A stretch of 64,000 bases of DNA from DATBVX01 sp963705495 (lineage in GTDB: Bacteria > Pseudomonadota > Gammaproteobacteria > Steroidobacterales > Steroidobacteraceae), in NCBI GenBank assembly GCA_963705495.1, contig CAVPJQ010000003.1:62001-126000 (forward strand). The letters run 5' to 3'. A program made the translations under genes and the position numbers. The notes beneath the pieces were generated by a model. The model saw nothing but the letters and a program-made list of their open reading frames with translations. It had not been told where the DNA came from and ran no database searches. Positions 25,919 to 36,199 of this stretch are shown here, piece after piece. How positions within the stretch are numbered: the first letter of the stretch is position 1; every line of letters begins with the position of its first letter.

Positions 25919-25987
25919 GAGGGCTACCTGCGGGTCTACATTGCGGATCCGTTTGGCAACAGAATTGAACTAATGGAACCGCGGTGA
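25919..25987 (+). pseudogene. C-terminal fragment of a VOC/glyoxalase-family gene
   Basis: Reading from 25919 gives EGYLRVYIADPFGNRIELME and then PR and a stop, the exact final strand of a VOC-family protein with its C-terminal Glu ligand. There is no start codon or upstream part; the preceding gene is an intact GNAT. It is a remnant left by deletion. Confidence 0.75.
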
Positions 25988-26006
25988 CATGGCTGGAGGC
26001 TTTCGC

Positions 26007-26167
26007 GATGAATCTCGACCATACAATGTTCCGGGCCAACTCGACTGCCGATTGCGGTGTTGTCAGTTCCGAAACACGACTTGCGCTGGTGCAACGAGGG
26101 ACTGCATGAGCACTTTACGTGGAAGACGCGTCCGGGGTCGGGGACCAACACCTTTGATCAGGAGTAG
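26007..26167 (+). pseudogene. Internally deleted gene, family often labelled N-acetylglutamate synthase-like
   Basis: ATG 26007 opens MNLDHTMFRANSTADCGVVS and continues to LALVQRGTA before a stop at 26106-26108. In another frame, overlapping that stop, the C-terminal end LHEHFTWKTRPGSGTNTFDQ plus E and stop (26102-26167) follows. Both pieces fit the two ends of a small beta-rich family of about 110 residues (FRxxxNSxxGEV... and LHExWxWxxG...). The middle of about 55 codons is missing, so the gene has lost its centre in frame-disrupting fashion. Confidence 0.65.
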
Positions 26168-26179
26168 TGCGGCCTGACA

Positions 26180-26632
26180 ATGCGTCTCTGGACCATTCAT
26201 CCCCAGTATCTCGATCCGCAGGGTTTGGTCGCGCTGTGGCGTGAGGCACTGCTGGCGCGTGCGGTGTTGCGCGGGCGAACTCGGGGCTATCGTCACCATC
26301 CCCAGCTCGAGCGCTTTCGGGCGCAAGCCTCACCTCGCTTCGCAATCAACGCGTATCTTGCAGCAATCCATGCTGAGGCAAAGACGCGGGGCTACTGCTT
26401 TAATGAAGGCAAGATTGGCCCACAGCGCTCAGTTCCCACGATCTCGGCCACGACCGGGCAGGTATCGCATGAGTGGCAACACCTGTTGCGAAAGCTATCG
26501 GTGCGTAGCCCTGTGCTGCATCGACGATGGCGCGCCGTCCGTGTCCCGCAATGTCATCCGTTGTTTGTGCGAGTGCGAGGGCCGATTGAACCGTGGGAGC
26601 GCCAACGCCAGGTGGTAGTGGCGGTATCGTAG
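26180..26632 (+). CDS. Pyrimidine-dimer DNA glycosylase / endonuclease V family protein
   Basis: The 150-residue protein begins MRLWTIHPQYLDPQGLVALW and continues REALLARAVLRGRTRGYRHH, the conserved start of bacterial relatives of T4 endonuclease V. These excise UV-induced cyclobutane dimers through a beta-elimination AP-lyase reaction. The C-terminal part (VSHEWQHLLRKLSVRSPVLH, HPLFVRVRGPIEPWERQ) also fits. The segment between (about residues 70-95) is less typical. It follows two decayed fragments, so the locus looks variable. Function is assigned from family resemblance only. Confidence 0.8.
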   Translation: MRLWTIHPQYLDPQGLVALWREALLARAVLRGRTRGYRHHPQLERFRAQASPRFAINAYLAAIHAEAKTRGYCFNEGKIGPQRSVPTISATTGQVSHEWQHLLRKLSVRSPVLHRRWRAVRVPQCHPLFVRVRGPIEPWERQRQVVVAVS

Positions 26633-26705
26633 GACTAGCATCTTCTGGGCGCGCCCTGACGGCATCGGAAGGCGCGCAACAGCCGTCAACAATCAGGGGG
26701 AAGGA

Positions 26706-27182
26706 ATGCATCAAGCAGTTGCGCGCCGCAAGCCGGCGGTATCAGCGATTCTGGTGGGTGGCCTCATCGCGGGGACGCTCGACCTCACATACGCCATCGT
26801 GTTCTCGGGCACTCACGGCGTTCCGGCCATGCGCGTCATGCAGTCGGTCGCGAGCGGTTGGCTCGGCTCGGCTGCTTATGAAGGCGGCGTCCCCACGGCG
26901 ATCCTCGGTGTCTTTTCGCACTACTTCATCATGTTCTGCGCAGCGGCTACCTTCTATGCCGCCAGCCGGCGGTTCGATTTCCTCGTGCGCCGGCCGATCA
27001 TTTCGGGTGTCGTGTTTGGCCTCATCATGTACCTGGTCATGAGCTTCGTCGTACTGCCGTTGTCTGCGTTTCCTCACAAGGTCACCTTCCATGACCCGGT
27101 GCTGGTCTCAGCCAACCTTCTCGTGCATATGTTCTTGGTCGGTGTTCCGATCTCCCTGGTCACCAGACGCGCCGCGCGGTAA
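26706..27182 (+). CDS. Four-helix membrane protein of unknown function
   Basis: The 158-residue product has four strongly hydrophobic segments (around AILVGGLIAGTLDLTYAIVF, ILGVFSHYFIMFCAAATFYA, IISGVVFGLIMYLVMSFVVL and LLVHMFLVGVPISLVTRR) with short polar loops. It resembles small uncharacterised inner-membrane proteins found near phage or stress genes, but I cannot name the family with confidence. GGGGGAAGG-like purines precede the ATG. Confidence 0.65.
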   Translation: MHQAVARRKPAVSAILVGGLIAGTLDLTYAIVFSGTHGVPAMRVMQSVASGWLGSAAYEGGVPTAILGVFSHYFIMFCAAATFYAASRRFDFLVRRPIISGVVFGLIMYLVMSFVVLPLSAFPHKVTFHDPVLVSANLLVHMFLVGVPISLVTRRAAR

Positions 27183-27491
27183 GCCGTTAGGACAAAAAAG
27201 CGGCACAGCGGGGGGATGCCGTGCGTATCGCAAATGACGTGAGGCGGTTAACGCTCTGAGAGGCGTCTTGCGCTTGCAGGAATCCGCCGCCCGGTCGACC
27301 GAGCTTGGCAGAGGATGCACGGGGACGATGCTCCTTGAGAAACCTTCCCTGTTCGGCGCCCCAGTGCACCCTCTAACAAGACGACCTTGGGCGCGATTGT
27401 CGGTCCGGATTTGCGATGGCCGCAATTGGCCTTTGGTCTAACAGGCCACGCGTAGGCCTCACCAAGTGGATGCCTGGTCGGCTACGGTTTT
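27183..27491. other. Intergenic region, nothing recognised
   Basis: This 309-bp stretch lies between a plus-strand membrane protein gene and the end of gpmA on the minus strand. It contains a GTTAGGA at 27185 and a GTCTAAC at 27436, which resemble isolated attC boxes but lack any paired arms. No convincing gene, RNA or terminator hairpin was seen. Confidence 0.5.
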
Positions 27492-28245
27492 CTACTTCTT
27501 CCCCTCGGTCTGACGGCGAACTGCTTCAGCCGCGGCTTTGATGGCGTCCTGATCGCCGAGAAAGCGGCTCGAGCGCTTGGCGAGCCGATCGTCGAGCTCG
27601 TAGAGAAGCGGCACGCCGGTCGGGATATTGAATTCCACGATGTCACTGTCCGAGATGCCATCGAGCATCTTCACCAGCGCACGCAGGCTGTTGCCGTGCG
27701 CGACCACGAGCACGTTGCGATTTGCCTTGAGCTCGGGCGCGATGCGGGTCTCCCAGTACGGGACCACGCGTGCGAGAGTGTCCTTGAGCGACTCGGTCGC
27801 CGGAATCTCTTCGGGCTTGAGGTTGCGATAGCGCGGATCGAAGCGGGCGTGACGTTTGTCGTTCAGATCGAGCGGCGGCGGCGGGATGTCGTAGCTGCGC
27901 CGCCAGATCTTCACCTGATCGGCACCGTGGCGCTCCGCGGTCTGCGCCTTGTCGAGCCCCTGAAGCGCACCGTAGTGGCGTTCGTTCAGTCGCCAGCTGC
28001 GTTCGACCGGAATCCACATCATGTCCATCTCGTCGAGGATGATCCAGAGCGTGCGAATTGCGCGCTTCAGCACCGAGGTGAACGCGATATCGAAGCGTGA
28101 GCTTCTGCCGGATCAGCTCCTGGCCACCCTGCAGCGCCTCGACGCGTCCATGAGCGCTGAGATCGACGTCGGTCCAGCCGGTAAACAGGTTATCGAGATT
28201 CCAGATGCTCTGGCCGTGCCTGACCAGCACCAGTTTTCCGCTCAC
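27492..28245 (-). CDS. gpmA: 2,3-bisphosphoglycerate-dependent phosphoglycerate mutase, one frameshift
   Basis: GpmA interconverts 3- and 2-phosphoglycerate in glycolysis. The N-terminus (KLVLVRHGQSIWNLDNLFTG, with phospho-acceptor His) is read from GTG 28245. The remainder (SVLKRAIRTLW, LNERHYGALQG, VVAHGNSLRALVKMLDG) is in a different frame. Removing one base at about 28095 (in the codon run for KLT-FDIAFTSV) restores one continuous 250-residue protein, exactly the normal family length, with all catalytic residues intact. No other lesion is seen. Either a consensus error or a very recent mutation. Confidence 0.85.
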
Positions 28246-28314
28246 ACCATGCTCCTTACGAGAGATCGCGGCCTCGGCCGATACCGCGCCGCAAACATTA
28301 GCACAGCCCGTTCT

Positions 28315-29116
28315 TCATTCGCCCCAAGGGTGCCCGTCCAGGCCATGCTCGCATCGCACCCGGCCGAGCCGTAACGTGTCCGCAAGGATGCTCTCGTTCG
28401 CGGCGCGATGTTCGCGACTCGCGGGCGGATGGGCGAGATGGTAGGCGATCCCGCCGAACAGCAGCGTCCGGCGTCGCACGCCACTGTTTCGCAAGACGCG
28501 CCGCCAGTTCCTTGTCCTCTGGCCCCCAGCCGATCATGTCCTCATTGAAGCCGTTGACACGCTCGAGGTCGGCGCGCCACGCGGCCAGGTTGCAGCTCTT
28601 CGTGGCCACGAACGCGTTTGCCACTTGCCCGAGACGATCGCTGAGCGCGGGGAGTGTGCAGAGCATAGAGGCGCCGCAATCCTCCGATGCCGGAGACCAG
28701 GGCGAGAGATCATAGGGACCGCTTGCGATCAGCTCAGTGGTGCGCTGTGCGTCCAGCAGGATGCGGGTTCCCTGCACCCAGTGGCCTGCTCTCGCAAAGC
28801 GATGATGATCGGCGATGAAGTGCGCATGCATCACCATGTCGCCATCGACAATGACCACGTAGTCACCGGTTACGCGTGACAGGGCGAGGTTCCGTGCTCG
28901 GCAGACGCGAAATCCCTCGTGCGGCTGCCAGCAATGCCTCACCGGTCGCGCGAAACGCGTCCTGAAATCGGCGATCAGGTCGCGCGTTTCGGCGCCGGAA
29001 CCATCGTCGGCGATAGCGAGCTCATCGGGAAGGTGGCTCTGTCGTTCGAGACCGCGCAGCACGCAGGCGAGAGCGTCCGGGCGGTCGAACGTCGTGATGA
29101 TCAGTGAGAGCTTCAC
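28315..29116 (-). CDS. Family 2 glycosyltransferase, one frameshift
   Basis: The protein opens with KLSLIITTFDRPDALACVLR, the nucleotide-sugar binding start of GT-A enzymes, and has the metal motif VIVDGDMVM and a GWGPEDKELAARLA acceptor-side segment. After this the frame is lost at about 28488 (AAA for AA). The correct continuation is NSGVRRRTLLFGGIAYHLAH, ending HGLDGHPWGE at a TGA at 28315. Dropping one base gives 266 residues, suitable for a GT2 of the chondroitin-synthase-like type. It starts at GTG in a four-base overlap with gdhB. Substrate unknown; probably surface polysaccharide. Confidence 0.75.
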
Positions 29117-32100
29117 AGCTCCGCGAGTCGTCTCACAGCCTGGAGAGCGACCGACACGGTGGGGAAATCCGCGGTCATGCCACTGCGCATGTCGCTCACG
29201 ATCCGGCTGACGTAGTCGGCGTGCGCCTGGTGAGTGGCGATCCATGCATCGACGGCCGCAATCGGGTCCTTGCGACGGCCTGCAGCGAGCGCCTTGGCGG
29301 TGAGCTGCCGCTGCAATGAATAGAGGTTATCGCGCAGCGTGCCCCGCGCGACCGCCTGCCAGTGACCGTCGATCGCGAGTCCCTCGATCTGTTCCCGGAT
29401 CCAGTCGAGGCTGAGGCGCTCGCACAGATGGAAGTACGCGCGGCCAGTGAATTCTTCATCCCGATGCGTGGCCTGCGCGACTTCGACGATATCGAGCGCC
29501 GCATGCATGGGCGCGAGACCCGCGATGCGTGCCGCAATGGCTTCGGGGACGCCACTGTCGCGTAGCGCTGCCGCGGATTGGTGATAACGTTCCCGTTCAC
29601 TTCCCACGAGCAGTCGACTGAGATTGCGACCGAGGCGTGTGATGCCCGGCCCCAGTCGCGACACGGACTTGTCGATGTCGAGGCGCTCAACGTGGTGCGC
29701 CAGGAACCAATAGGTCATGTGCCTCAGCAGGCGGCTCGTCTGATACATCATGGCATACTGGATGTGCGCCGGAACGCGATTGTCGAGCTCCTCGACCCCC
29801 GACCAGAGGTCTCGCATGTCGAACACTTCACGCGCGATCGTGTAGGCGCGCGCGATCCTGCCGGTGTTTGCGCCGGTATCTTCCTGTGCGCGCAGCGCAA
29901 ACACGGGACCCATGCGATTCACGAGGCTGTTGGTCGTCGCGGTCGCGATGATTTCGCGGCGCAGGCGATGGCGGCTCAGCGAGCGTTCGTAGCGCCGGCG
30001 GATCGGTGCGGGGAAGTAGCGTTCGAGCTCCTTCGAGAGGTACGGATCCTCGGGCACATCGGAGTGGATGATCTGGTTGTTCAAGCCAGATCTTGCTGTA
30101 GGAGAGCACGATCGCGAGCTCGGGGCGCGTCAGGCCACGGTTCTGCTTGCGTCGCTCCGCGATCTCCTCTTCATCCGGCAGGAACTCGAGCGCCGGGTCG
30201 AGTTCGCCGGACTGTTGCAGGACGCGAATCACGTGCACGTGCTCGTTGAAGCGCTCCGCGGCATTCGCTTCGAGCGTGCTGATCGCCTGGCTCTGCAGGT
30301 AGTTGTTCCGCAGCACCAGCGCCGCCACGTCGTCGGTCATCTGCACCAGCAGATTATCGCGCGCGCTGCGGCGGAGCTTGCCGGCCAGCACTTGGGGGTT
30401 GAGCAGGATCTTGATGTTGACTTCGACGTCCGAGCAGTTGACGCCGGCGGAATTGTCGATGAAGTCGGTATTGAGGCGTCCGCCCGATAGCGCGTACTCG
30501 ACGCGCCCGAGCTGCGACAGGTCCGAGGTTGCCGCCTTCGCCGACGACCTTTGCGCGTACTTCGTTGCCGTTGACGCGCAGAGCCGTCGTTGGTGCGGTC
30601 GCCGATGTCGGCATTCGACTCGCGGCTCGACTTCACATAGGTGCCGATGCCTCCGTTCCAGAGCAGATCAACCGGCAGTTTCAGAATGGCGCGAATGACT
30701 TCCTGAGGCGTAGCACTGGCGATGCGCAAGCCGAGGAGTGCCTGTGCCTGCGAGCTCAGCGAGATCGACTTGGCGGAGCGTGCGAAGACGCCGCCGCCCT
30801 TCGAGATGAGCTTGCGGTCGTAGTCTTCCCAGCTGGAGCGCGGCAACTTGAAGAGCCGGCGACGCTCTGCGAATCCTCTGGCCGCATCAGGATTCGGATC
30901 GAGAAAGATGTGCAGATGATTGAACGCAGCCACCAAGCGGATGTGAGGTGACTGGAGCATGCCGTTGCCGAACACATCGCCGGCCATGTCACCGATGCCG
31001 GCGACGGTAAAGTCCTGCTTTTGCGTATCGATCCCGAGCTCGCGGAAGTGGCGCTTCACGCATTCCCAGCCACCGCGCGCGGTGATCGCCATCTTCTTGT
31101 GGTCGTAGCCCGCGGAGCCGCCGGAAGCGAACGCGTCATCGAGCCAGAAGCCATATTCTGCTGAGATGGCGTTGGCGATATCCGAGAAAGTGGCGGTGCC
31201 CTTGTCAGCTGCGACGACCAGGTACGGGTCGTCGCCGTCGCGACGCACCGTGGCTGCGAGGCGTCACGATGCGCTCGCCGACAATGTTGTCGGTGATGTC
31301 CAGCAGGCCGCGGATGAACGTCCGATAGCATTCGATGACTTCACGCTGCACTTCGTCGCGAGCTGCCGATCGGCAGACGCTTCGGTACGAAGCCACCTTT
31401 GGCGCCCACCGGGACGATCACCGTGTTCTTCACGTTCTGAGCCTTCATCAGGCCCAGCACTTCGGTGCGAAAGTCCTCGCGCCGGTCCGACCAGCGAATG
31501 CCGCCGCGCGCGACGTGTCCCATGCGCAGGTGCACGCCCTCGACGCGCGGGCTGTAGACGAAGATCTCGAACATCGGCCGGGGCAGCGGCAGATCGGGAA
31601 GCTTCGCGCGGGTCGAGCTTGAAGGCGAAATACGGCTTCGGCTGCCCGTCGACGCTCAACTGGTAATAGTTGGTGCGCAGCATCGCCTGGATGAGGGCGG
31701 AATACGCACGCAGGATGCGGTCTTCGTCGAGGCTCTTTACCGCTTCGAGCGCCGCATCGATCTGCTTCTGGAGCCGCGCGCATTCGTTCGCCCGACGTCC
31801 GCTCGTCAGCTCCGGATCGAACTGCGTGAGGAACAGCTTCAGCAGCAGCCGGCTGATCTCGGCGTTCGCGCTCAGCACCTGTTCCATGTACGACTGGCTG
31901 AAGGGAATCCCGGTCTGCAGCAGGTAGCGACAGAACGCTCGCAACACCGCTGTCTGCCGCCAGTTGAGTCCCGCCGCCAGCACGAGGCGGTTGAAGCCGT
32001 CATTCTCCGCCTGGCCCTGCCAGGTGCTCGCGACCGCCTCCTTGAAGTCGTGATCCACTGCCGCGAGATCGATCGCGACACCGGTCCGGTGCTCGAGCTC

Positions 32101-33943
32101 GAAGTCCTGAATCCACAGCGACCCGCCCGACGGCGATTCCACTTCGTACGGGCGCTCACTGATCACCTTGAGTCCCAGGTTCTCCATCATCGGCAGTACA
32201 TCCGAGATGGGGATCGGGTTGTCGCGGCGGAACAGGCGCACATGCATCTGGCTCGCGAATTGCCCGGCCTGCCGATGCAGGCTCATGCCGAACTGCGTCG
32301 TTCCTGCGACCAGCGGCTCGAGGACAGTCAGATCATCGACCGCGAGTTGCGCGGAGGTGTCGTCGTGGTAGGCGGGAGAAAAGCGGCTCGCGTAACGCGT
32401 GAACAATTGCAGCGTCGTGGCTTCGTCGTAACGGGCGAGCAGGGCGTCCTTGAATCCGTCGGCCCAGGTTCGCACCGCGGCCGTGATGCGCTCCTCGATC
32501 CGCGCGGTATCCGCTCGATGCTGATCCTGCGGATCGGTCCGAACCAGGAGGTGCAGTCGCGCGAGCACCGAATCGGAGAGCTGCACCTGGGATTCGATCG
32601 CGGTGCCGTGAAAGTCCTCGCGCACGATGGCCTCGATGCGCTGGCGCACCTGGGTGTTGTAGCGGTCGCGCGGTACATAGACGAGGCAGGAGTAGAAGCG
32701 CCGGAACGCATCGCGTCGCACGAACAGGCGCACCTGTTGACGCTCGTAGAGGTTGACGATGCCGCGAACGATGCGCACCAGGTCCGCGATCGAAGTCTGG
32801 AACAGCTCATCGCGCGGGTAGGTCTCCAGGACGTGCAGCACGGCCTTACCGTCATGGCTGGTCGGCGACACGCCGAAATGTGAGACGACGCGCTGCACCT
32901 TGTGCCTGAGCACCGGGATATCACGCGAACTCATGCTGTAGGCGGAGGAGGTCCACAGGCCGATGAAACGATGCTCACCGCTCACTTCGCCGGTGGCGTC
33001 GAAAGTCTTGATGCTGACGTAGTCGAGATGGGTCGCCCGATGCACCGTCGAAATCGTGTTCGCCTTGGTGACGATGAGGATGTCCTTGCCGCGCGCGTGC
33101 TCGCGGATTTCCCCGCTCAGCACGATCGGCTTCGGCTTGCGGCCACGACGACCGGGCCGCAGCACCCCGAGGCCCGATTCCATCACCGGCTCGAGCAGGT
33201 CCTGGTGTCGCCCGCGCCGCAGGTGGTATTCGCGGTAGCCGAGGAAGGTGAAGTGGTTGTCCTCCATCCAGTCGAGCAGTTCTTTGGTTTCGATCACTTC
33301 GCTGCTCGGTAATCCGGGCGCGTGCGCTTCCAGCTCGCTGGCAAGCACGCGCGCACGTTGGCGCATTTCCATCCAGTCGCTGGTGGCGCAACGCACGTCA
33401 TCGAGCATCGCGAGGATGCGTTCCTGCACCTCCTCGAGCCGCTGCGGGTCGGCGATGCGGTCGACTTCGAAGAGCTGCCATGACTCCGCCACCGAGTGCT
33501 CGGTGGGCTCACTCTCATCGCCCACCTCACGCAGCGTTCCGCCGCGGTCACGCCGCACGTGCAGTACTCGGATGCGCGATGAAATGAATCGCGAGACCCG
33601 ATTGCGTGATCGCAATGCCCATCGAATCGACCAGGAACGGCATGTCCTCGGTGGTCATCGCGATGAGGGTGTGAGGACATGCGAAGCCGTCGCGCGACGG
33701 ATCAGGATTGAAGACCCGTACCAACGGGTGTCCGATGCGTCGCTTGGCGCCGAGATCCAGGTGATGAAGCGCCGCGCCAGCGAGATCTTCGGGCCGGTGT
33801 GTCGCGAGGTCTTCCTCGCCGACACCCTGGTAGTAGGCGCGAATGAAGCCCGTGACATCGACGGGCTTGCGCGATCCCGCCTGGCGGCGCGCCTGCGCGG
33901 CGATCCGGTTGATCAGCTCGAGCCGCGCGGCCGGAATCTTCAC
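29113..33943 (-). CDS. gdhB: Large NAD-dependent glutamate dehydrogenase, seven frameshifts
   Basis: This gene encodes the about 180-kDa GDH that converts glutamate to 2-oxoglutarate with NAD+. It is split among several frames, but each piece reads cleanly: an N-terminal part (EDMPFLVDSMGIAITQSGLA), a central ACT-like part, the catalytic core (ARGGIRWSDRREDFRTEVLG, VPVGAKGGFVPKR, YLVVAADKGTATFSDIAN) and a helical C-terminus. Breaks lie at about 33568, 31602, 31364, 31258, 30585, 30520 and 30083. Each is mended by removing one base. The gene then has 4824 bases and 1607 residues, the usual GdhB size. The GTG start overlaps the E2 stop by four bases. Confidence 0.88.
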
Positions 33944-35178
33944 TCGGGCAACTCGAGATCCTTGATCACCTGGGCGAGAAAGCGTGCCGCCTCGCCGCCG
34001 GTGACACAACGATGATCGAAGGTGAGCGACAAGGGCATGCGCAGATGCGCCTCGATGCCGCCCATCACCGCGACGACATCATGTCGCAGCACTCCGGAGC
34101 CAAGAATTGCGACGGCGGGCGGAACCACGAGAGGCGTGGCGTAGCGGCCCGCAATGGTGCCGAAGTTCGACAACATGATGGTGTAGTCGCGCAGATCTTC
34201 CGGCGCTGCAGTGCGCGCGATCGCGGCTTCCTTCAACGTCTTGAGCTCGCTGCGCAGCCCGGTTGCATCCTTGCTGCCTACGTCGCGAATCACCGGAACG
34301 ATCAACCCTTCCGGCGTGTCGACCGCCACCGCGATATCGACCCGTGCGAAGACTTGTCGCGTGGCCGCTTCGCCATCGTAGTGGGCGTTCAATGCCGGTT
34401 CGGCGCGGCAGGCGACGGCCATCGCACGCAACAGGCGCAGCGTGTAATCGGACTTGCGCAGCCAGGCATGCAGGTCTGCATCGTCGAATAGCGTGCAACT
34501 CGCCACGGAATCGCGCGCGAGCGACATGGTGTGCGCCATACCACGGCGCAATCCACGCAATCGCTCGGCCTCCCCAGTGGGTGGCGCGAGGGGACGAGTT
34601 GGCGCCGGCGCGGGAGAAGGCGCTCGGGCCGCGGGTGCGCGCGCCGCGGGTGTGCCGCCTGCCGACATCACATCGTCGACGGTAATGAGGCCGCCGCGTC
34701 CACTCGCGCGAACCTGCGCGAGATCGACGCCGAGACGCTTGGCGAGGGCGCGCACCGCGGGAGCAGCGCGTACGCGTTCGACCTTCGCGGTGCTGGTTCC
34801 GCCAGCGACAGCATTCTCAATGAGCTCCTCATCGCTCGTCGGCATGTTGCCGACCACGGTGCCGGAGTCGTCAGCCTTCTTCGGGTCGACTCTCGGAGGA
34901 GCCGCCGGGACGGCCTTCGCAGGAGGCGGCGCGCCGTTGGCGCCATCGATCTGGAAATCAACCAGCGGCTGGCCGGTGTTGACCACATCGCCATTCTTGG
35001 CGTGAAGAGCAGTGATCACACCGGTGTAAGGCGAGGGCACTTCGACCACCGCCTTCGCGGTCTCGACTGAGACCATTGGCTGATCGACGGTGACACGATC
35101 GCCCACCTTGACGAGCCAGTTGACGATCTCCGCCTCGGGCAAACCTTCGCCGAGATCGGGCAGGTTGAACGTGGTCAT
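33940..35178 (-). CDS. 2-oxoacid dehydrogenase E2, dihydrolipoyl acyltransferase
   Basis: This is the core acyltransferase of a pyruvate or branched-chain 2-oxoacid dehydrogenase. The 412 residues contain one lipoyl domain (about 1-80; lipoyl Lys in SVETAKAVVEV), an E3/E1-binding domain (about 140-180; RALAKRLGVDLAQVRASGRG) and the catalytic domain to the end. The active-site segment is TFDHRCVTGGEAARF: the His is present but Thr stands where most E2 proteins have Asp. It lies 30 bp after E1beta and is coupled to gdhB by a GTGA overlap. No E3 gene is in the operon. Confidence 0.93.
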   Translation of the reverse strand: MTTFNLPDLGEGLPEAEIVNWLVKVGDRVTVDQPMVSVETAKAVVEVPSPYTGVITALHAKNGDVVNTGQPLVDFQIDGANGAPPPAKAVPAAPPRVDPKKADDSGTVVGNMPTSDEELIENAVAGGTSTAKVERVRAAPAVRALAKRLGVDLAQVRASGRGGLITVDDVMSAGGTPAARAPAARAPSPAPAPTRPLAPPTGEAERLRGLRRGMAHTMSLARDSVASCTLFDDADLHAWLRKSDYTLRLLRAMAVACRAEPALNAHYDGEAATRQVFARVDIAVAVDTPEGLIVPVIRDVGSKDATGLRSELKTLKEAAIARTAAPEDLRDYTIMLSNFGTIAGRYATPLVVPPAVAILGSGVLRHDVVAVMGGIEAHLRMPLSLTFDHRCVTGGEAARFLAQVIKDLELPE

Positions 35179-35208
35179 CGCTCGGACCTCCGTCCGCAGG
35201 AATCTTTA

Positions 35209-36186
35209 TTAGTCGACGAACGTGGCGCGAACGCCGTCGAGAATGCGCGCGACGCTCGGAATGTACTCGTACTCGAGCCGGAAGAGCGGCATCACCGTGT
35301 CATAGCCGGTGACGCGCTGGATCGGCGCCTGCAAGTCGTACAAGCCGCGCTCCGCGACGGTCGCGGCGATCTCGGCACCGATGCCGCAATTGCGCGCAGC
35401 CTCATGCACGATGACGAGCCGCCCGGTCTTGGCTACCGATTCTAGAATCGTGTCGTGATCGATTGGTGACAGAGTTGCGAGGTCGATCACTTCGGCGCTC
35501 ACGCCGTCCTTGGCCAGTTGCTCGGCCGCGCGCATGGTCTCGAACGTCATCGCGCCCCAGGTCACGAGCGTGACGTCGGTGCCTTCACGCAGGATGTAAC
35601 AGACATCGAGCGGCAACGCCTGCCCGTCATCGGCCACTTCCTGGCGCACCAGGCGATACAGGCGCACGGGCTCGAGAAAGATCACCGGGTCCGGATCCCG
35701 GATCGAGGCGAGCAGCAAGCCGTAGGCGCGCGCGGGCGATGAGGGACACACGACGCGCAGGCCTGGAATGTGAGCGAGCATCGCCTCGGTGCTTTCCGAG
35801 TGATGTTCCGGTGCGTGAATGCCGCCGCCGTGCGGGGTGCGGATCACCATCGGGCAGCTCAAACGCCCACGGGTCCGATGCCGCATGCGCGAAGCATGAT
35901 TCACGATTTGATCGAAGGCCGGGTAGATGAACCCCATGAACTGGATTTCCGCGACCGGCTTCAGTCCCTCCACTGCCATGCCGACTGACATACCGCCGAT
36001 CATGCCTTCGGCAAGTGGCGTGTCCTGCACGCGCTCCTTGCCGAACTTCTCCTGCAATCCCGCCGTGGCACGAAACACGCCGCCGTTGACGCCGACGTCT
36101 TCTCCGAGAACCACCACCGAGGGGTCCTGAGTCATTTCCCAAGCGTGCGCCATGGTGATCGCTTCGATCATCGTGATCTTCGGCAT
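35209..36186 (-). CDS. 2-oxoacid dehydrogenase E1 component, beta subunit
   Basis: The beta chain completes the thiamine-diphosphate site of E1 at the subunit interface. The 325-residue protein has VVVLGEDVGVNGGVFRATAG (with the Glu that activates ThDP), the TPLAEGMIGGMSVGMAVEGL stretch, HSESTEAML and a C-terminal transketolase domain (EVIDLATLSPIDHDTILESV). ATG 36186 is taken as the start because it gives MPKITMIEAI, the usual beginning; the open frame runs 50 codons further. It follows E1alpha by 13 bp. Confidence 0.93.
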   Translation of the reverse strand: MPKITMIEAITMAHAWEMTQDPSVVVLGEDVGVNGGVFRATAGLQEKFGKERVQDTPLAEGMIGGMSVGMAVEGLKPVAEIQFMGFIYPAFDQIVNHASRMRHRTRGRLSCPMVIRTPHGGGIHAPEHHSESTEAMLAHIPGLRVVCPSSPARAYGLLLASIRDPDPVIFLEPVRLYRLVRQEVADDGQALPLDVCYILREGTDVTLVTWGAMTFETMRAAEQLAKDGVSAEVIDLATLSPIDHDTILESVAKTGRLVIVHEAARNCGIGAEIAATVAERGLYDLQAPIQRVTGYDTVMPLFRLEYEYIPSVARILDGVRATFVD

Positions 36187-36199
36187 ACGCGCAACCTGT

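Noticed and set aside
27185..27442. Isolated GTTAGGA and GTCTAAC boxes
   Set aside because: The order is reversed for one attC, the inner arms do not pair and one box violates the consensus.
28095..33568. Programmed +1 frameshifting in gdhB and neighbours
   Set aside because: Seven sites in one gene lack a shared slippery sequence or stop-codon context, and housekeeping genes such as gpmA are not known to use it. Insertion errors explain the pattern better.
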